From assembly GCA_039801085.1 (NCBI GenBank), contig JBDRTY010000004.1, positions 43,666 through 107,665 on the forward strand: a stretch of 64,000 nucleotides of DNA. Direction: 5' to 3'. The DNA comes from a candidate division WOR-3 bacterium. Lineage in GTDB: Bacteria; Hydrothermota; Tepidihabitantia; Tepidihabitantales; Tepidihabitantaceae. The notes beneath the pieces were generated by a model that was given only the letters and a program-made list of their open reading frames with translations, was not told where the DNA came from and did no database searches. The position numbers and the translations under genes are program-made. Positions 1 to 9,298 of the stretch are shown here, in pieces (the stretch's first letter is position 1; every line of letters starts with the position of its first letter).

Positions 1-806
1 TCCTCCAATGCCATGGTTTTTTCATTACCGTTATCATAACGAACTCTTAAACGCCGGGTCAGGGCATTAACTTCCACAACCACCCCCTCTCCCTCTGGCG
101 TCTGGATACGATCACCAATATGGGGACAGCTGGCGATCAGATCTTGATAAACACCCTCCTCATAACTTAAACAGCAGAGCAGCTTTCCGCACAAACCGGA
201 TATTTTGTTTGGTTCCACAAACAGATGCTGCTGCCGCGCCATACGCAGAGTAATCGGCTTCAGCTCCCGCAAAAACTGCTGACAGCAGACTACCCGTCCA
301 CAGATGCCCAGCCCGCCGATAAGTCTGGTGTGGTCCCGGATCCCGATTTGCTTGATCGCTACGCGGGTATTGAGGACGGAGGCGACCGCTTTATGCAGCA
401 TGCGGAAATTCAGCTTCTCGTCGGCAACGAAATAAAAACAGATCTTCTTCCGATCCAGACGCCAGTGCGCACCGACAACCTGCATCTTCAGGTTATATTC
501 ATCGCGCAACCGTAAAAACAGCTCAAGCGCCTGACGGGTCTTTGCCTCCAGCTCGGTTTTCAATCTCATGTCCTCCTCCGTTGCCCGTCTCACCACAGTT
601 CCCTCTGCCGTATACATACCAGCAGCTCGCTGCGCTACAATCCGACCAAGATCTTCTCCCTCTTCATCAGCAACAATCACCCATTCACCCGGGTGGAAAT
701 TGCCATCAGATGTAACTGCACACCAGTTTCTCTTAAAAAGGTTAAACTGCACCAAAACCATTTTCGGACTCTGCTTATCCCCCTGGCACCGATTCTCTGT
801 TGCCAT
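1..806 (-). CDS. ricT: RicT/YaaT-like PSP1-domain protein (3' part missing at window edge)
   Basis: This gene has no stop codon inside the window, so its C-terminal part lies to the left of position 1. The visible 268 codons carry a PSP1 domain. Diagnostic stretches are IGIRDHTRLIGGLGICGR, a VCC pair, an FLRELKPITLRMARQQ-type segment and the second cysteine cluster CGKLLCC followed by LSYEEG. In Bacillus, RicT works with RicA and RicF in an Fe-S-dependent complex that helps RNase Y process mRNA; the same role here is inference. The ATG at 806 is preceded by GGAG at about 7 nt. It is the last gene of a minus-strand unit that begins with two GWxTD genes, 57 nt downstream of the second. The family assignment is firm. 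Confidence 0.9.
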   Translation of the reverse strand, partial: MATENRCQGDKQSPKMVLVQFNLFKRNWCAVTSDGNFHPGEWVIVADEEGEDLGRIVAQRAAGMYTAEGTVVRRATEEDMRLKTELEAKTRQALELFLRLRDEYNLKMQVVGAHWRLDRKKICFYFVADEKLNFRMLHKAVASVLNTRVAIKQIGIRDHTRLIGGLGICGRVVCCQQFLRELKPITLRMARQQHLFVEPNKISGLCGKLLCCLSYEEGVYQDLIASCPHIGDRIQTPEGEGVVVEVNALTRRLRVRYDNGNEKTMALE

Positions 807-862
807 TACTGATCTCCAGTTATCCGGTATTGCCACCTGTGCCGCTTATCCCCATCCTGACA

Positions 863-2134
863 CTAATGATACAGATCCTGCTCCTCGGTTGTTAGCAGAT
901 GTTCCAGTCCGGTCTTGGGCTCCTCCGGGCTGTTCGTCCATGCCAGACGATAATTGCCATCACCGTGGATATCAATAAAAATGAAAGTAAGCCCAAGCTG
1001 ATAGTAAAACCAGTACTCCCGTGGTTTAACCTCCATCTCCATCGTTTTGCGTTCAATTGCATCAGGCTCCCCATACTTCACATATATTCTTCCCCGATCG
1101 GTTTTGATTCCCGGTGTCCGGGCAGTGGCAAACCTGCCCTCTACGGTCTCCATCCGCCGGACAAACTCGCTCAGATTATGCCGGGACCAGAACCAAGCGA
1201 GGTATGCCTCACGCCCTTCGGGGGAAAGACGGTTATAGTACTCCAACTCCCGAGGAGTGGCGATATACTGCAGCTCCTGATAATACCTCTGTTCGCGCGG
1301 TGTCAGCTGGAGATGATACCTCTCTGCTCTCGGCTGACTAGTAACCGCTTCTACCAGATTGAAAATCACCCGGTTTTGAACCGAAAACGGATGATCTACC
1401 ACCTCTACCACCAGTTCATACGAACCCGGGTTAAGACTGTCAATGTTGATTTCCAGTGCCGTCGCACTGCGGCTGCCCGACTTGGGACGTTCGATCGGTG
1501 CTGAACGGACTATAGTATCATCCCCACCCCCGCTGACCATATAATAGCGCAACTCGTAACTTCTGGTCTGGGGATTAAGACCGTAGGTTTCAAAATAGGC
1601 GTAAAGCTTCTGATTGCGACCGGCAACAAACCGGCGCCCCGGATTTGGTATCACTGCCAATGCCTGAGTCTGTGAATCTGCCAAGAGTGCATTCCCCAGC
1701 TGAATCGAACTGAGCATCAGCCGATCGCCAAATTGTGGAACAGTAATGGTATCGGTAACGGTTCCAGCATGCATGGAATCGGCAACTGATGTTCGGACCT
1801 CATAACTACCGGCAGGTGCAATGACACTGAACTGATCAACAAATACCCGATGACTGACAATCGCCTCCTGGAAACTTCGTAGCCGTGCCCTTTTGATCAA
1901 AGTCCCCGATTCCGAAAACTGACGGTTGATGCCGTTAATGGAAAACTCAATCCGGAACGGTGCCACCAGCAGACTATCTACGGACTGAAAATTCAGCTCC
2001 CGGAAACCGATGCCGTAGTAAAACTCTATACGGACCGAATCGGCAGTGTGACGAAAGACTGCCCAGTCAAAGTCAAAATGCAGTGTATCACCGAAAGCCG
2101 CCCAAAACAGCACCAGGTTTACCATTACTATCAT
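863..2134 (-). CDS. GWxTD-domain exported protein (second of a tandem pair)
   Basis: A protein of about 423 residues with a short N-terminal signal sequence (MIVMVNLVLFWAAFG) and a C-terminal GWxTD domain. The domain is recognised by a WFWSRHN segment, then GIKTDRGRIYVKYGEPD and a YWFYYQLGLTFIFID segment. GWxTD domains occur in exported proteins of many uncultured phyla and their function is unknown. The ATG at 2134 is chosen over a GTG at 2146 because GGAGG lies 5 nt upstream of the ATG, overlapping the stop region of the preceding gene. The middle of the protein is beta-rich and lacks a familiar domain. The tandem arrangement with a homologue and the shared signal suggests the two products act together in the periplasm or at the surface (inference). 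Confidence 0.85.
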   Translation of the reverse strand: MIVMVNLVLFWAAFGDTLHFDFDWAVFRHTADSVRIEFYYGIGFRELNFQSVDSLLVAPFRIEFSINGINRQFSESGTLIKRARLRSFQEAIVSHRVFVDQFSVIAPAGSYEVRTSVADSMHAGTVTDTITVPQFGDRLMLSSIQLGNALLADSQTQALAVIPNPGRRFVAGRNQKLYAYFETYGLNPQTRSYELRYYMVSGGGDDTIVRSAPIERPKSGSRSATALEINIDSLNPGSYELVVEVVDHPFSVQNRVIFNLVEAVTSQPRAERYHLQLTPREQRYYQELQYIATPRELEYYNRLSPEGREAYLAWFWSRHNLSEFVRRMETVEGRFATARTPGIKTDRGRIYVKYGEPDAIERKTMEMEVKPREYWFYYQLGLTFIFIDIHGDGNYRLAWTNSPEEPKTGLEHLLTTEEQDLYH

Positions 2135-2136
2135 CA

Positions 2137-3300
2137 CTACCTCCACAAGACAAATTCACCGGAACCGAAACGGTCAACAAAAATAAAAGTGAGATTGCGT
2201 TGATAATAGTACCATACTTCCTCAGCCGGCCGGTCTATTTCAAACGGCCGGGACTCAACCTGGTCTGGAGGCCCGTAGAGCACATAAATTTTTCCCCGGT
2301 CACTCCGGTAACCCAAATCCCCCCGGCTGAAGTTCTGCTCGCAGTATTCAATCCGGTTAAAATACTCCTGCTCCCGCTCATTGACCGCGGTTGAGGGATT
2401 CGGGTCTTTATCCTGCCAGAATTCCTTCCACGCGGACTGACGATCTGCCCGCACCGTCCGCTTTAACCTGCGAATCTCATCCTGAGAGGCAATATAGATC
2501 AGCTGTTCAACTCTGGCATTCCACGAACTGTCATCGTAGTAAAACGGCAGTTTAACCTCAAACTCTACTTCTCCATCCCCGTTACCGCTCAAAAGTCGGA
2601 ATTCAGCGGTATATGTCCCGCTGCCCCAAAAACCGGAATCGGTTACCGGTAACCGTAACTCGGCAGTCAACCGGCCCGCATTAGGGCTTACGGCTGTCCG
2701 CACCCCATTCAACACCCGACTCCCCCTTTTAACCAGCCAGAGCACACTGTCCCCACAAGAAATTGCAGAACTGCCGGCAGGCACAAATTCTGCCTCAATT
2801 TCAATTGTATCATTCAGACCGTAAATCCGACTGGGGTTCGCCCGGCCGGATTTAAACAACCGTAAATGTCCCCCCCGTCCGTCCCCTTCAGGAATGAACC
2901 GGCTCACCGCCTGCCGCTCACTTAAACGGTCATACACACTCACCCGGACTGCGGCCGTCCCGCTGGGCAGAGAAAATCGAACTGCACCGCTGATGATCGA
3001 ATCGGGATTCACCGTTGCGGAATAATCTGCCACCTGCACCTCATGTTCCCAGACATCTGCTGCCATCACCCGGCTGGACCGGTCCAGCGCTTCCATTGTC
3101 ATCCGGTAACGGGCAGCAAAACCACTCCCGTTTCTTACAAACGTAAGTCCGGAATATGGAATTTCATAAAAAAAATCCATTACCCGTAAGCCACCGGTGT
3201 CCTCATAAACAGTATAATCGGCATTGATTTTAATATTTCCTTGGAATACGGGCAGCACAATGCCTGATATCAGTATCCACGGCAGCAGTAAAACAATCAT
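2137..3300 (-). CDS. GWxTD-domain exported protein (first of a tandem pair)
   Basis: 387 residues. The N-terminus MIVLLLPWILISGIVLP is a signal peptide. The C-terminal GWxTD domain shows WKEFWQDKDP, then YRSDRGKIYVLYGPPDQVE and VWYYYQRNLTFIFVDRFG. The Gly-Trp of the eponymous motif is replaced by Gly-Tyr, while the downstream DRGKIYVLYG core is intact. It is the first gene of a minus-strand unit with the second GWxTD gene and ricT. Its promoter at 3314-3342 predicts a leader of only about 7 nt and there is no Shine-Dalgarno site. Function unknown; export is well supported. Confidence 0.86.
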   Translation of the reverse strand: MIVLLLPWILISGIVLPVFQGNIKINADYTVYEDTGGLRVMDFFYEIPYSGLTFVRNGSGFAARYRMTMEALDRSSRVMAADVWEHEVQVADYSATVNPDSIISGAVRFSLPSGTAAVRVSVYDRLSERQAVSRFIPEGDGRGGHLRLFKSGRANPSRIYGLNDTIEIEAEFVPAGSSAISCGDSVLWLVKRGSRVLNGVRTAVSPNAGRLTAELRLPVTDSGFWGSGTYTAEFRLLSGNGDGEVEFEVKLPFYYDDSSWNARVEQLIYIASQDEIRRLKRTVRADRQSAWKEFWQDKDPNPSTAVNEREQEYFNRIEYCEQNFSRGDLGYRSDRGKIYVLYGPPDQVESRPFEIDRPAEEVWYYYQRNLTFIFVDRFGSGEFVLWR

Positions 3301-3313
3301 TGTCCAGTCTTAA

Positions 3314-3342
3314 ATTTTACCCCTAAGATCTTTAAAAGTCAA
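3314..3342 (-). promoter_or_regulatory. Promoter of the GWxTD-ricT unit
   Basis: On the minus strand, TTGACT (3337-3342), a 17-nt spacer and TAAAAT (3314-3319). The start codon is 13 nt past the -10 box, so the leader would be about 7 nt, too short for a ribosome-binding site. It is divergent from the glyS promoter. Confidence 0.7.
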
Positions 3343-3407
3343 GGAGTTTATCCTGCTGTCCAGCCTCTGTTAGCCGCAACCGGTTTAATCCCGTCATTCC
3401 CCTCTAA

Positions 3408-3437
3408 TTGACATCCAACTTAATCACAATATATTAT
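3408..3437 (+). promoter_or_regulatory. glyS promoter, leaderless type
   Basis: TTGACA (3408-3413), 18-nt spacer, TATTAT (3432-3437), then exactly 6 nt to the GTG at 3444. Transcription would start on the G of the start codon. A TTG-initiated reading of the same frame would put the -35 box inside the gene, which makes the GTG the better start. Confidence 0.75.
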
Positions 3438-3443
3438 AACACT

Positions 3444-5525
3444 GTGGCGATTCTACTCCTCGAAATTGGAACCGAAGAACTTCCGCCCGGTGTGGTGGAA
3501 AACGCCGCATTTGAACTCCGGCACCGGTTGCTGAACCTCTTAAGTGAAAATAACCTCCCGGTGGGAAGCGATCAGCTCTTCTGGACTCCAAGACGTTTAG
3601 CGGTAAGAATAAACGACCTGGCACTGACAAAACCGGCTGTTGAAGTTGAAATCCAGGGACCGCCGAAAAAAGCCGCCTTTGACGCTGACGGTAACCCCAC
3701 AAAAACCGCCACCGGATTTGCCCGCAGCCACGGCAGATCAGTTGAAGACCTCTATGTGAAAACGACTGAGCGCGGGGAGTATGTATTTCTGAAAAAAACT
3801 CTGCCCCCGGTTCCCACCGAAGCAATACTCGGACAGGAACTTCCTTCTCTCATCAGCACCCTACCCTTCCCTAAAACCATGCGCTGGGATGACACTGGGA
3901 TCCGCTTTTCCCGTCCGATCCGCTGGATATTATGCCTGCTGGATTCTTCTCCCATCCGGTTTACCCTCGGCAGCATTATGGCGGACCGCTATACCTTAGG
4001 CCATCGCAACTTCACATCCGAACCTCTGCCGGTATCAGCACCCCAGGACTATGAACAGCTGCTCCTTGAGCACAAGGTGATCGCCGACCCGAAACAGCGG
4101 GCAGCGTTCATTCAAGACCGTCTCCAGCTCCTTGCCTGCTCGGTAAACGGTCAGATAGTCGGCGACAAGGATCTGCTCGAGGAAACGCTCAACATCACCG
4201 AATACCCCGAACCGCTGCTCGGCACTTTCGATCCTGAATTTCTCAAACTTCCCCGCCCGGTACTCACTACCGCTCTGCGCATGCATCAACGCTGTTTCTC
4301 GATAGAGGACACCCAAGGTAACCTGCTTTCCTGTTTCATCGCGGTACTCAATACCCCGGACTGCGACACCGGACTCGTCCGCCGCTGGTACGAACAGGCA
4401 ATTGAATCCCGTCTCCGAGACGCCCGTTTCTTTGTTGAAGCCGATCTGAAAACCGGGTTGGAACCGCTTGTAGAGCAAGAAAAAAATGTCACCTGGATTG
4501 AAGGCCTGGGCAGCTACTACGACAAGACCATGCGGCTGCTACAGATCTGTCACCATCTTGCGGAAACCGCGAGCATTCCTGCACCGGAAAAACTGGATCG
4601 TGCTGCCTATCTCTGTAAAGCCGACCTGTTAACCAATCTGGTCCGGGAAAAGGAGTTTACTGCACTTCAGGGAATTGTCGGTTCCATCTATGCCCGGCTT
4701 TTAGGTGAAGACCCGGTTGTTGCCCAGGCGATCGGCGAGCATTACCTTCCCAAAACCGCTGATGACCCTCTGCCCCGCTCTATTCCCGGTGCACTTCTCA
4801 GCATTGCCGACAAAATCGACAACATCTGCGCTACCTATCTTACCGGGAACATCCCGACCGGTTCTGAGGACCCCTTCGGTGTCCGGCGTCAGGCAACTGG
4901 CATACTGCGGATCATTCTCCATCATGGCCTGCCGGTAGCGATTGACCGGCTGATTGAAACCACGCTGAACTTCTTCGCAGCAAACAAAACTACGGAAATT
5001 GTGCGGCTGATTCTTTCCCTTTTCCAGGAAAGACTGAATGCCCTGTTGATCGAAAATGGCATCCCCTACGATGTGGCCAATGCGGTTCTCAGCACTGTCT
5101 GGCACACTCCCGCAGAAGCGCTGGCGCGGGCGCACAGCCTTGTGGAATTCAGCCACTCCCCGGACTTTGAAAAACTGATTACAGGGCAGAAAAGAGTTGT
5201 CAACATCCTGCGCGGTCAGACAGTTGCCGGACTCCCGGACCCGAACCTGTTGACAGAACCGGCTGAGAAGGAACTGTTCAATCAGGCAAAGACTATCGAA
5301 CCCGAGCTCAACCGGTTAATCGAACAGCAGCACTACCACGCCGCCCTGCAGTTACTGCTGAACCTACGTCCGGCAATTGACCGGTTGTTTGACGATGTGC
5401 TCATTATGTGCCCGGACGAAAAAATCCGGACCAACCGCCTGAAACTCCTCCACTACCTCCGGTCGCTCTTTACCCGAATTGCCGACCTTTCAGAAATTGT
5501 GCTTGAGGGCATAAAACCGGCCTGA
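3444..5525 (+). CDS. glyS: Glycyl-tRNA synthetase beta subunit
   Basis: A protein of 693 residues and typical GlyS length. It starts MAILLLEIGTEELPPGVVE, the family signature, and ends in a DALR-type anticodon-binding region. The protein pairs with GlyQ to charge tRNA-Gly in the cytoplasm. glyQ is not adjacent, so it must lie elsewhere in the genome, whereas in many bacteria the two are neighbours. The start is set at the GTG because a promoter with 6-nt spacing abuts it and the family N-terminus begins there. The next gene, a DUF192 protein, starts 3 nt after the stop codon, so the two are probably co-transcribed. Confidence 0.95.
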   Translation: MAILLLEIGTEELPPGVVENAAFELRHRLLNLLSENNLPVGSDQLFWTPRRLAVRINDLALTKPAVEVEIQGPPKKAAFDADGNPTKTATGFARSHGRSVEDLYVKTTERGEYVFLKKTLPPVPTEAILGQELPSLISTLPFPKTMRWDDTGIRFSRPIRWILCLLDSSPIRFTLGSIMADRYTLGHRNFTSEPLPVSAPQDYEQLLLEHKVIADPKQRAAFIQDRLQLLACSVNGQIVGDKDLLEETLNITEYPEPLLGTFDPEFLKLPRPVLTTALRMHQRCFSIEDTQGNLLSCFIAVLNTPDCDTGLVRRWYEQAIESRLRDARFFVEADLKTGLEPLVEQEKNVTWIEGLGSYYDKTMRLLQICHHLAETASIPAPEKLDRAAYLCKADLLTNLVREKEFTALQGIVGSIYARLLGEDPVVAQAIGEHYLPKTADDPLPRSIPGALLSIADKIDNICATYLTGNIPTGSEDPFGVRRQATGILRIILHHGLPVAIDRLIETTLNFFAANKTTEIVRLILSLFQERLNALLIENGIPYDVANAVLSTVWHTPAEALARAHSLVEFSHSPDFEKLITGQKRVVNILRGQTVAGLPDPNLLTEPAEKELFNQAKTIEPELNRLIEQQHYHAALQLLLNLRPAIDRLFDDVLIMCPDEKIRTNRLKLLHYLRSLFTRIADLSEIVLEGIKPA

Positions 5526-5528
5526 AAC

Positions 5529-6041
5529 TTGGCAAATACCCTTAAAACTTCGTACGTGATAGTCACATTAACATTTTTTCTCCTTTCCCCGTTCTGCCAC
5601 TGCGGGACAAAAAAACCGCAGGGGGCGCCCGAGGAAAAAAAGGAAGCGGTTCCCAGCCGTCCGACGGTGAAAATTTCCATTCGTAACCAGCAACTCACCG
5701 CAGAAATCGCCCGGACACTGGAAGAAAAGACACTGGGCCTGATGTTCCGCCATTACCTTGCACCAGATTCAGGAATGCTCTTTATATTTCAACATGACGA
5801 GACCCTCCGGTTCTGGATGAAAAACTGCTACATTCCCCTGTCAATTGCCTTCATCGACTCTGCCGGAATCATCACCGATATAATGGAAATGACCCCCTTG
5901 GATACAGTTACCCGCTACACATCCTCAAGACCGGCCCGTTATGCTCTTGAGACTGTTGCCGGCTGGTTTGCCTCCCACGGCATCCGACCAGGCGACACTG
6001 TCCGAATTACAGGCAACCTGCAGATTCAAAACCAACGGTAA
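5529..6041 (+). CDS. DUF192 family exported protein
   Basis: 170 residues from a TTG start 3 nt after the glyS stop. An N-terminal hydrophobic segment (VIVTLTFFLLSPFCHCG) is a signal peptide or lipoprotein-like signal. The lipobox is not canonical, so acylation is uncertain. The rest is a DUF192 domain: KTLGLMFRHYLAPDSGMLF, then LRFWMKNCYIPLSIAFID. DUF192 proteins are small periplasmic or cell-surface proteins of unknown biochemical role, and the MKN-x-IPL core is their hallmark. An internal GTG (VIVTLTFF) is an alternative start. Confidence 0.85.
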   Translation: MANTLKTSYVIVTLTFFLLSPFCHCGTKKPQGAPEEKKEAVPSRPTVKISIRNQQLTAEIARTLEEKTLGLMFRHYLAPDSGMLFIFQHDETLRFWMKNCYIPLSIAFIDSAGIITDIMEMTPLDTVTRYTSSRPARYALETVAGWFASHGIRPGDTVRITGNLQIQNQR

Positions 6042-6202
6042 CCAATAAGTGCAAAACCGTGCACATATATCGAAGCATGCCTGATTTTTCTCATTAACAT
6101 ATTGTAACAATTACACTTAAACACACAGACCACAATCTTTCTCAATATCGGGGCATACCCCGGAGCTCACCCCGGTGTTATCTACTGGTGGATAATCGCT
6201 CC

Positions 6203-6230
6203 TTGACTCCCTCCTGTCTTATGCTAATCT
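6203..6230 (+). promoter_or_regulatory. Promoter of the BamD-like/pyr operon, leaderless type
   Basis: TTGACT (6203-6208), 16-nt spacer, TAATCT (6225-6230), then 7 nt to the ATG at 6238. No Shine-Dalgarno site is present. This is the only promoter seen ahead of pyrKDFE. The upstream 160 nt of the gap hold short GC-rich inverted repeats around 6150-6175 but no convincing terminator T-run. Confidence 0.68.
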
Positions 6231-6237
6231 TTACCTG

Positions 6238-7566
6238 ATGCCAAGCGGCCGGAATTTGTGCCTGCCCCTGTTTCTATTTCTCGGAATCCTGTTAGCCGGT
6301 TGTGCCTACTTTAATACCTTCTATAATGCCCAGCAGTATTTCCGGGAGGGTATGAGGCTGAAATCGGAGGGAAACGCAGGTCAGGCACAGTCCAAATTTG
6401 ACCGTTCAATTGAAAAATCAGCACTGGTGATCAACCATTATCCCCGGTCCCGCTGGGTTGATGATGCGCTCTATCTGATCGGCAGGGCTTATTTTGAAAA
6501 AGGTGAGTATGCCCGGGCTGTAAAATCATTTGAGCAGCTGGAACTTGTGTTCCCAAGATCAAGATATGTACCCGAGGCAAAACTCTATCACGCGGTCGCA
6601 CTGATTCGCAACAATCAGCCAGGTGCCGGCAGAATGCTTCTTGAAATAGTAAAACAGCGCTATCCGATGCTGAAGGCAGCTGCAAGTTACCATGCGGCAG
6701 TTTATGAAATTGAGCAGGGGGATATTAAAGAGGGCATCGACTCACTGCTGAAGTTCATTAGAAAATTTCCTAAATCTCAGCATTATCTCCCGGCACTCCG
6801 TCTGCTGGCAGACGCCTGCCAGCAGACGGGCCGTTATGCTGAGGCGGTCGAATGGTATCAGCGGTATCAATTGCAGGAATCCAATCCCCGGAAACGAACT
6901 GAAGCTGGTGCCCGGCTTGCCCAATGCCTGCTTCTGGACAAAAAATATGCCGATGCGCTCAAAGCAGCCCGGGAGTTCCGGGGCCGATATCCGGATCTGG
7001 ATGAAGAGTTGAATCTGATAATAGCCAAGGCTCTCTCTGCTCTGGGGCGGGATGAGGAGGCGGTCGCGGTTCTGGTCAACATTTCAAGCAGCAACACCCG
7101 GGGGGCAGAGGCAGCATTTCTCTTGGGCAAGTATTACGAACAGCGCCGGGAATTTGTCCGTGCCCGTGCATATTATGATACTGCCCGGCTGCGTCGGGCT
7201 GATTCTGAATGGGGTGTTATGGCTACCAAACGTGCCGCTCTTCTGCAGGCAATCACCTCGGAAACTACCAGCGTCAGCCCCTCGGCAACCGCCCTGTTTC
7301 TTTTGGCAGAAATTCACAACCTGAACCTGGCAGAATATGATTCGGCAATGACGATCTACCAGCGGGTCGCCGATTCATTTCCCCAGACCGAACTTGCACC
7401 CAAAGCCCTGCTGGCGAAAGCCTGGATCCTCCTCCGGGTAAAACAAGACTCTGCAAATGCGGTACCGGTGCTGAATCGTATCATCGCCAGTTATCCGAAA
7501 ACCGAATATGCCCGGGCAGCCCAAGAATGGCTGGCGAAGATCACTTTAAAAGCTAAGCAGCAGTGA
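6238..7566 (+). CDS. BamD-like outer-membrane TPR lipoprotein
   Basis: 442 residues. The signal peptide ends in a lipobox (ILLAGCAY), so the mature N-terminus should be a diacylated cysteine. Multiple TPR units follow, of the BamD/YbgF type: FDRSIEKSALVINHYPRSRW, then DDALYLIGRAYFEKGEYARAV, with further repeats to the C-terminus. BamD is about 245 residues, so this protein has roughly twice the usual number of repeats. By family it probably sits on the periplasmic face of the outer membrane and serves barrel assembly or a related scaffold. It overlaps pyrK by 4 nt (GTGA), so it is the first gene of the pyrimidine operon, an odd pairing. A strict BamD orthology call is not possible from sequence alone. 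Confidence 0.82.
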   Translation: MPSGRNLCLPLFLFLGILLAGCAYFNTFYNAQQYFREGMRLKSEGNAGQAQSKFDRSIEKSALVINHYPRSRWVDDALYLIGRAYFEKGEYARAVKSFEQLELVFPRSRYVPEAKLYHAVALIRNNQPGAGRMLLEIVKQRYPMLKAAASYHAAVYEIEQGDIKEGIDSLLKFIRKFPKSQHYLPALRLLADACQQTGRYAEAVEWYQRYQLQESNPRKRTEAGARLAQCLLLDKKYADALKAAREFRGRYPDLDEELNLIIAKALSALGRDEEAVAVLVNISSSNTRGAEAAFLLGKYYEQRREFVRARAYYDTARLRRADSEWGVMATKRAALLQAITSETTSVSPSATALFLLAEIHNLNLAEYDSAMTIYQRVADSFPQTELAPKALLAKAWILLRVKQDSANAVPVLNRIIASYPKTEYARAAQEWLAKITLKAKQQ

Positions 7567-8363
7567 CGACCGTTAAAGCAGGGAAATATTTTTTCAAGAT
7601 GAATCCCGCTACCTCTATACCCGCCAGCATTATCAGAAAGACCAAACTCACCTCAGAAATCTTCTCTTTGTGGGTCAAACCGGAAAACTCCGGACCTGCT
7701 CCAGCCCCCGGCCAATTTTACGGAATAAAACCGCCTGACAATGCGGACCTGCTTCTGCGCCGGCCGATTTCTGTCGCCGACACAAAAAATGGCAAACTCC
7801 GATTCATAATCCGGATTGCTGGCAAGGGAACCGCAGCCCTTGTCCGACTCCCGGCCGGTGCCAAAATTGATATCCTCGGACCACTGGGCAGACCGGCACC
7901 ACTCGTTTACAATAAAAATGTGTTACTGTGCGGTGGTGGGGTAGGCATCGCACCACTTTTTTACCTTGCTCGAATCCTCGCCCCCAGTAACCGGATTACA
8001 ACGATCATCGGAGCCCGCCGGGCAGAGGACCTGATACTGGTAAAGGACTTCCGTGCGCTTGGTGCCCGGGTGCTGATCTCCACTGAAGACGGAAAAAGGG
8101 GCATAAAGGGGGTGCTGACCGACTTGGTTCCCCGTATTCTGGACAAAATACCCGAACCGGTAATCTACACCTGCGGTCCCCGGGAAATGCTCAAAAAGAT
8201 TGATGAAATTGCCGGCAATCTGCCAGTCTGGGGGTTTCTGGAGGAACGGATGGGCTGTGGAACCGGTATCTGTTACTGCTGTGGTATCAGAAAGAAAACC
8301 GGCGGTTATCTGCGAATCTGCCGGGAGGGTCCGGTAGTGAACCTGAAAGAGGTTGATCTGTGA
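7563..8363 (+). CDS. pyrK: Dihydroorotate dehydrogenase electron-transfer subunit
   Basis: 266 residues. PyrK carries electrons from dihydroorotate dehydrogenase PyrD to NAD+. An N-terminal FAD-binding beta-barrel contains the LLRRPISV motif. The NAD-binding domain has GGGVGIAPLFYLA. A C-terminal [2Fe-2S] loop reads RMGCGTGICYCCGIRK, with a further Cys in LRICREGP. The GTG start overlaps the stop of the upstream TPR gene (GTGA). The next gene, pyrD, again starts in a GTGA overlap, which supports translational coupling and stoichiometric production of the PyrD-PyrK heterotetramer. Confidence 0.93.
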   Translation: MTTVKAGKYFFKMNPATSIPASIIRKTKLTSEIFSLWVKPENSGPAPAPGQFYGIKPPDNADLLLRRPISVADTKNGKLRFIIRIAGKGTAALVRLPAGAKIDILGPLGRPAPLVYNKNVLLCGGGVGIAPLFYLARILAPSNRITTIIGARRAEDLILVKDFRALGARVLISTEDGKRGIKGVLTDLVPRILDKIPEPVIYTCGPREMLKKIDEIAGNLPVWGFLEERMGCGTGICYCCGIRKKTGGYLRICREGPVVNLKEVDL

Positions 8364-9298
8364 ATCTGGAGGTAATACTCGCCGGAGTAAAATTCCGCAA
8401 CCCGGTCATCGCTGCTTCGGGAACATTCGGCTTTGGTCTGGAATACCGGCAAATTGCCCAAAAACTTGGCGGCATTGTCACCAAGGCGATAACACTTCAA
8501 CCCCGGACCGGTAACCCCATGCCCCGAATTGCCGAAGTCTGTGGAGGCATCGTCAATTCGGTCGGGCTGGAAAACCCGGGTGTTCAGCATTTTAAGACCG
8601 AAATTCTTCCCCACCTCCGGAATTTACAATCCCGGCTGATTGTCAATATTGCAGGCTCCAAAATCGATGAGTTCGTTCAGATTGCAGAAATGCTGGAAGA
8701 AGATCAGATTACCGCTTTGGAACTTAACCTTTCCTGTCCGAATGTCAGGGAGGGCGGTGCCCTTCTGGGGCAGAACCCAAAGATGGTTACAAACCTTATA
8801 TCCGCGGTGCGCAAATGTACCCGTAAACTGCTGATAGTAAAACTTACAGCCAATTTCGTCGATCCGGCTGTGACCGCTCGCGCCGCCGAGGACAGCGGTG
8901 CTGATGCTGTTACTGTCATTAATACCCTGTTCGGTCTGGTTCTGGATGAAAATGGCCTACCGCTGCTGGGGGGCAGAACCGGCGGCATTTCTGGTCCGGC
9001 AATCAAACCATTCGCCCTGTTCTGCGTTGATCGGGTTGCAGCAGCAGTTAAAATTCCAGTAATTGGTTGCGGCGGAATTATGAACGGCCAAGATGCATAC
9101 GAGTTTCTCTGTGCCGGGGCAAAAATGGTGCAGGTTGGCACCGCAAATTTGATCACCCCCAATCGCAGCTGGAAAATTGTCCGCGAGCTTGCAGCTATCT
9201 TTCGCTTGAAAAAAATCGGCTCAACTCAAAAAACCGCTGGGAAAGCGAGGTGTAAAAATGACCCGACTGATTCTGGCACTAAATGTTGCCGGAACTGA
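8360..9298 (+). CDS. pyrD: Dihydroorotate dehydrogenase, class 1B catalytic subunit
   Basis: 312 residues. It oxidises dihydroorotate to orotate using FMN and passes electrons to PyrK. Family motifs are NPVIAASGTFGFG at the N-terminus, GGIVNSVGLENPG, ALELNLSCPNV with the catalytic cysteine of the class 1B enzymes, and a GCGGI phosphate-binding segment. The GTG start overlaps the pyrK stop codon. The last 13 codons overlap pyrF by 41 nt, and the C-terminal tail is unusually basic and cysteine-containing compared with the family. The overlap is read in a different frame, and no frameshift is needed to explain it. Confidence 0.93.
   Translation: MNLEVILAGVKFRNPVIAASGTFGFGLEYRQIAQKLGGIVTKAITLQPRTGNPMPRIAEVCGGIVNSVGLENPGVQHFKTEILPHLRNLQSRLIVNIAGSKIDEFVQIAEMLEEDQITALELNLSCPNVREGGALLGQNPKMVTNLISAVRKCTRKLLIVKLTANFVDPAVTARAAEDSGADAVTVINTLFGLVLDENGLPLLGGRTGGISGPAIKPFALFCVDRVAAAVKIPVIGCGGIMNGQDAYEFLCAGAKMVQVGTANLITPNRSWKIVRELAAIFRLKKIGSTQKTAGKARCKNDPTDSGTKCCRN

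Noticed and set aside
6145..6200. GC-rich inverted repeats between the DUF192 gene and the next promoter as a terminator
   Set aside because: The stems are short and are not followed by a T-run; support is too weak to call.
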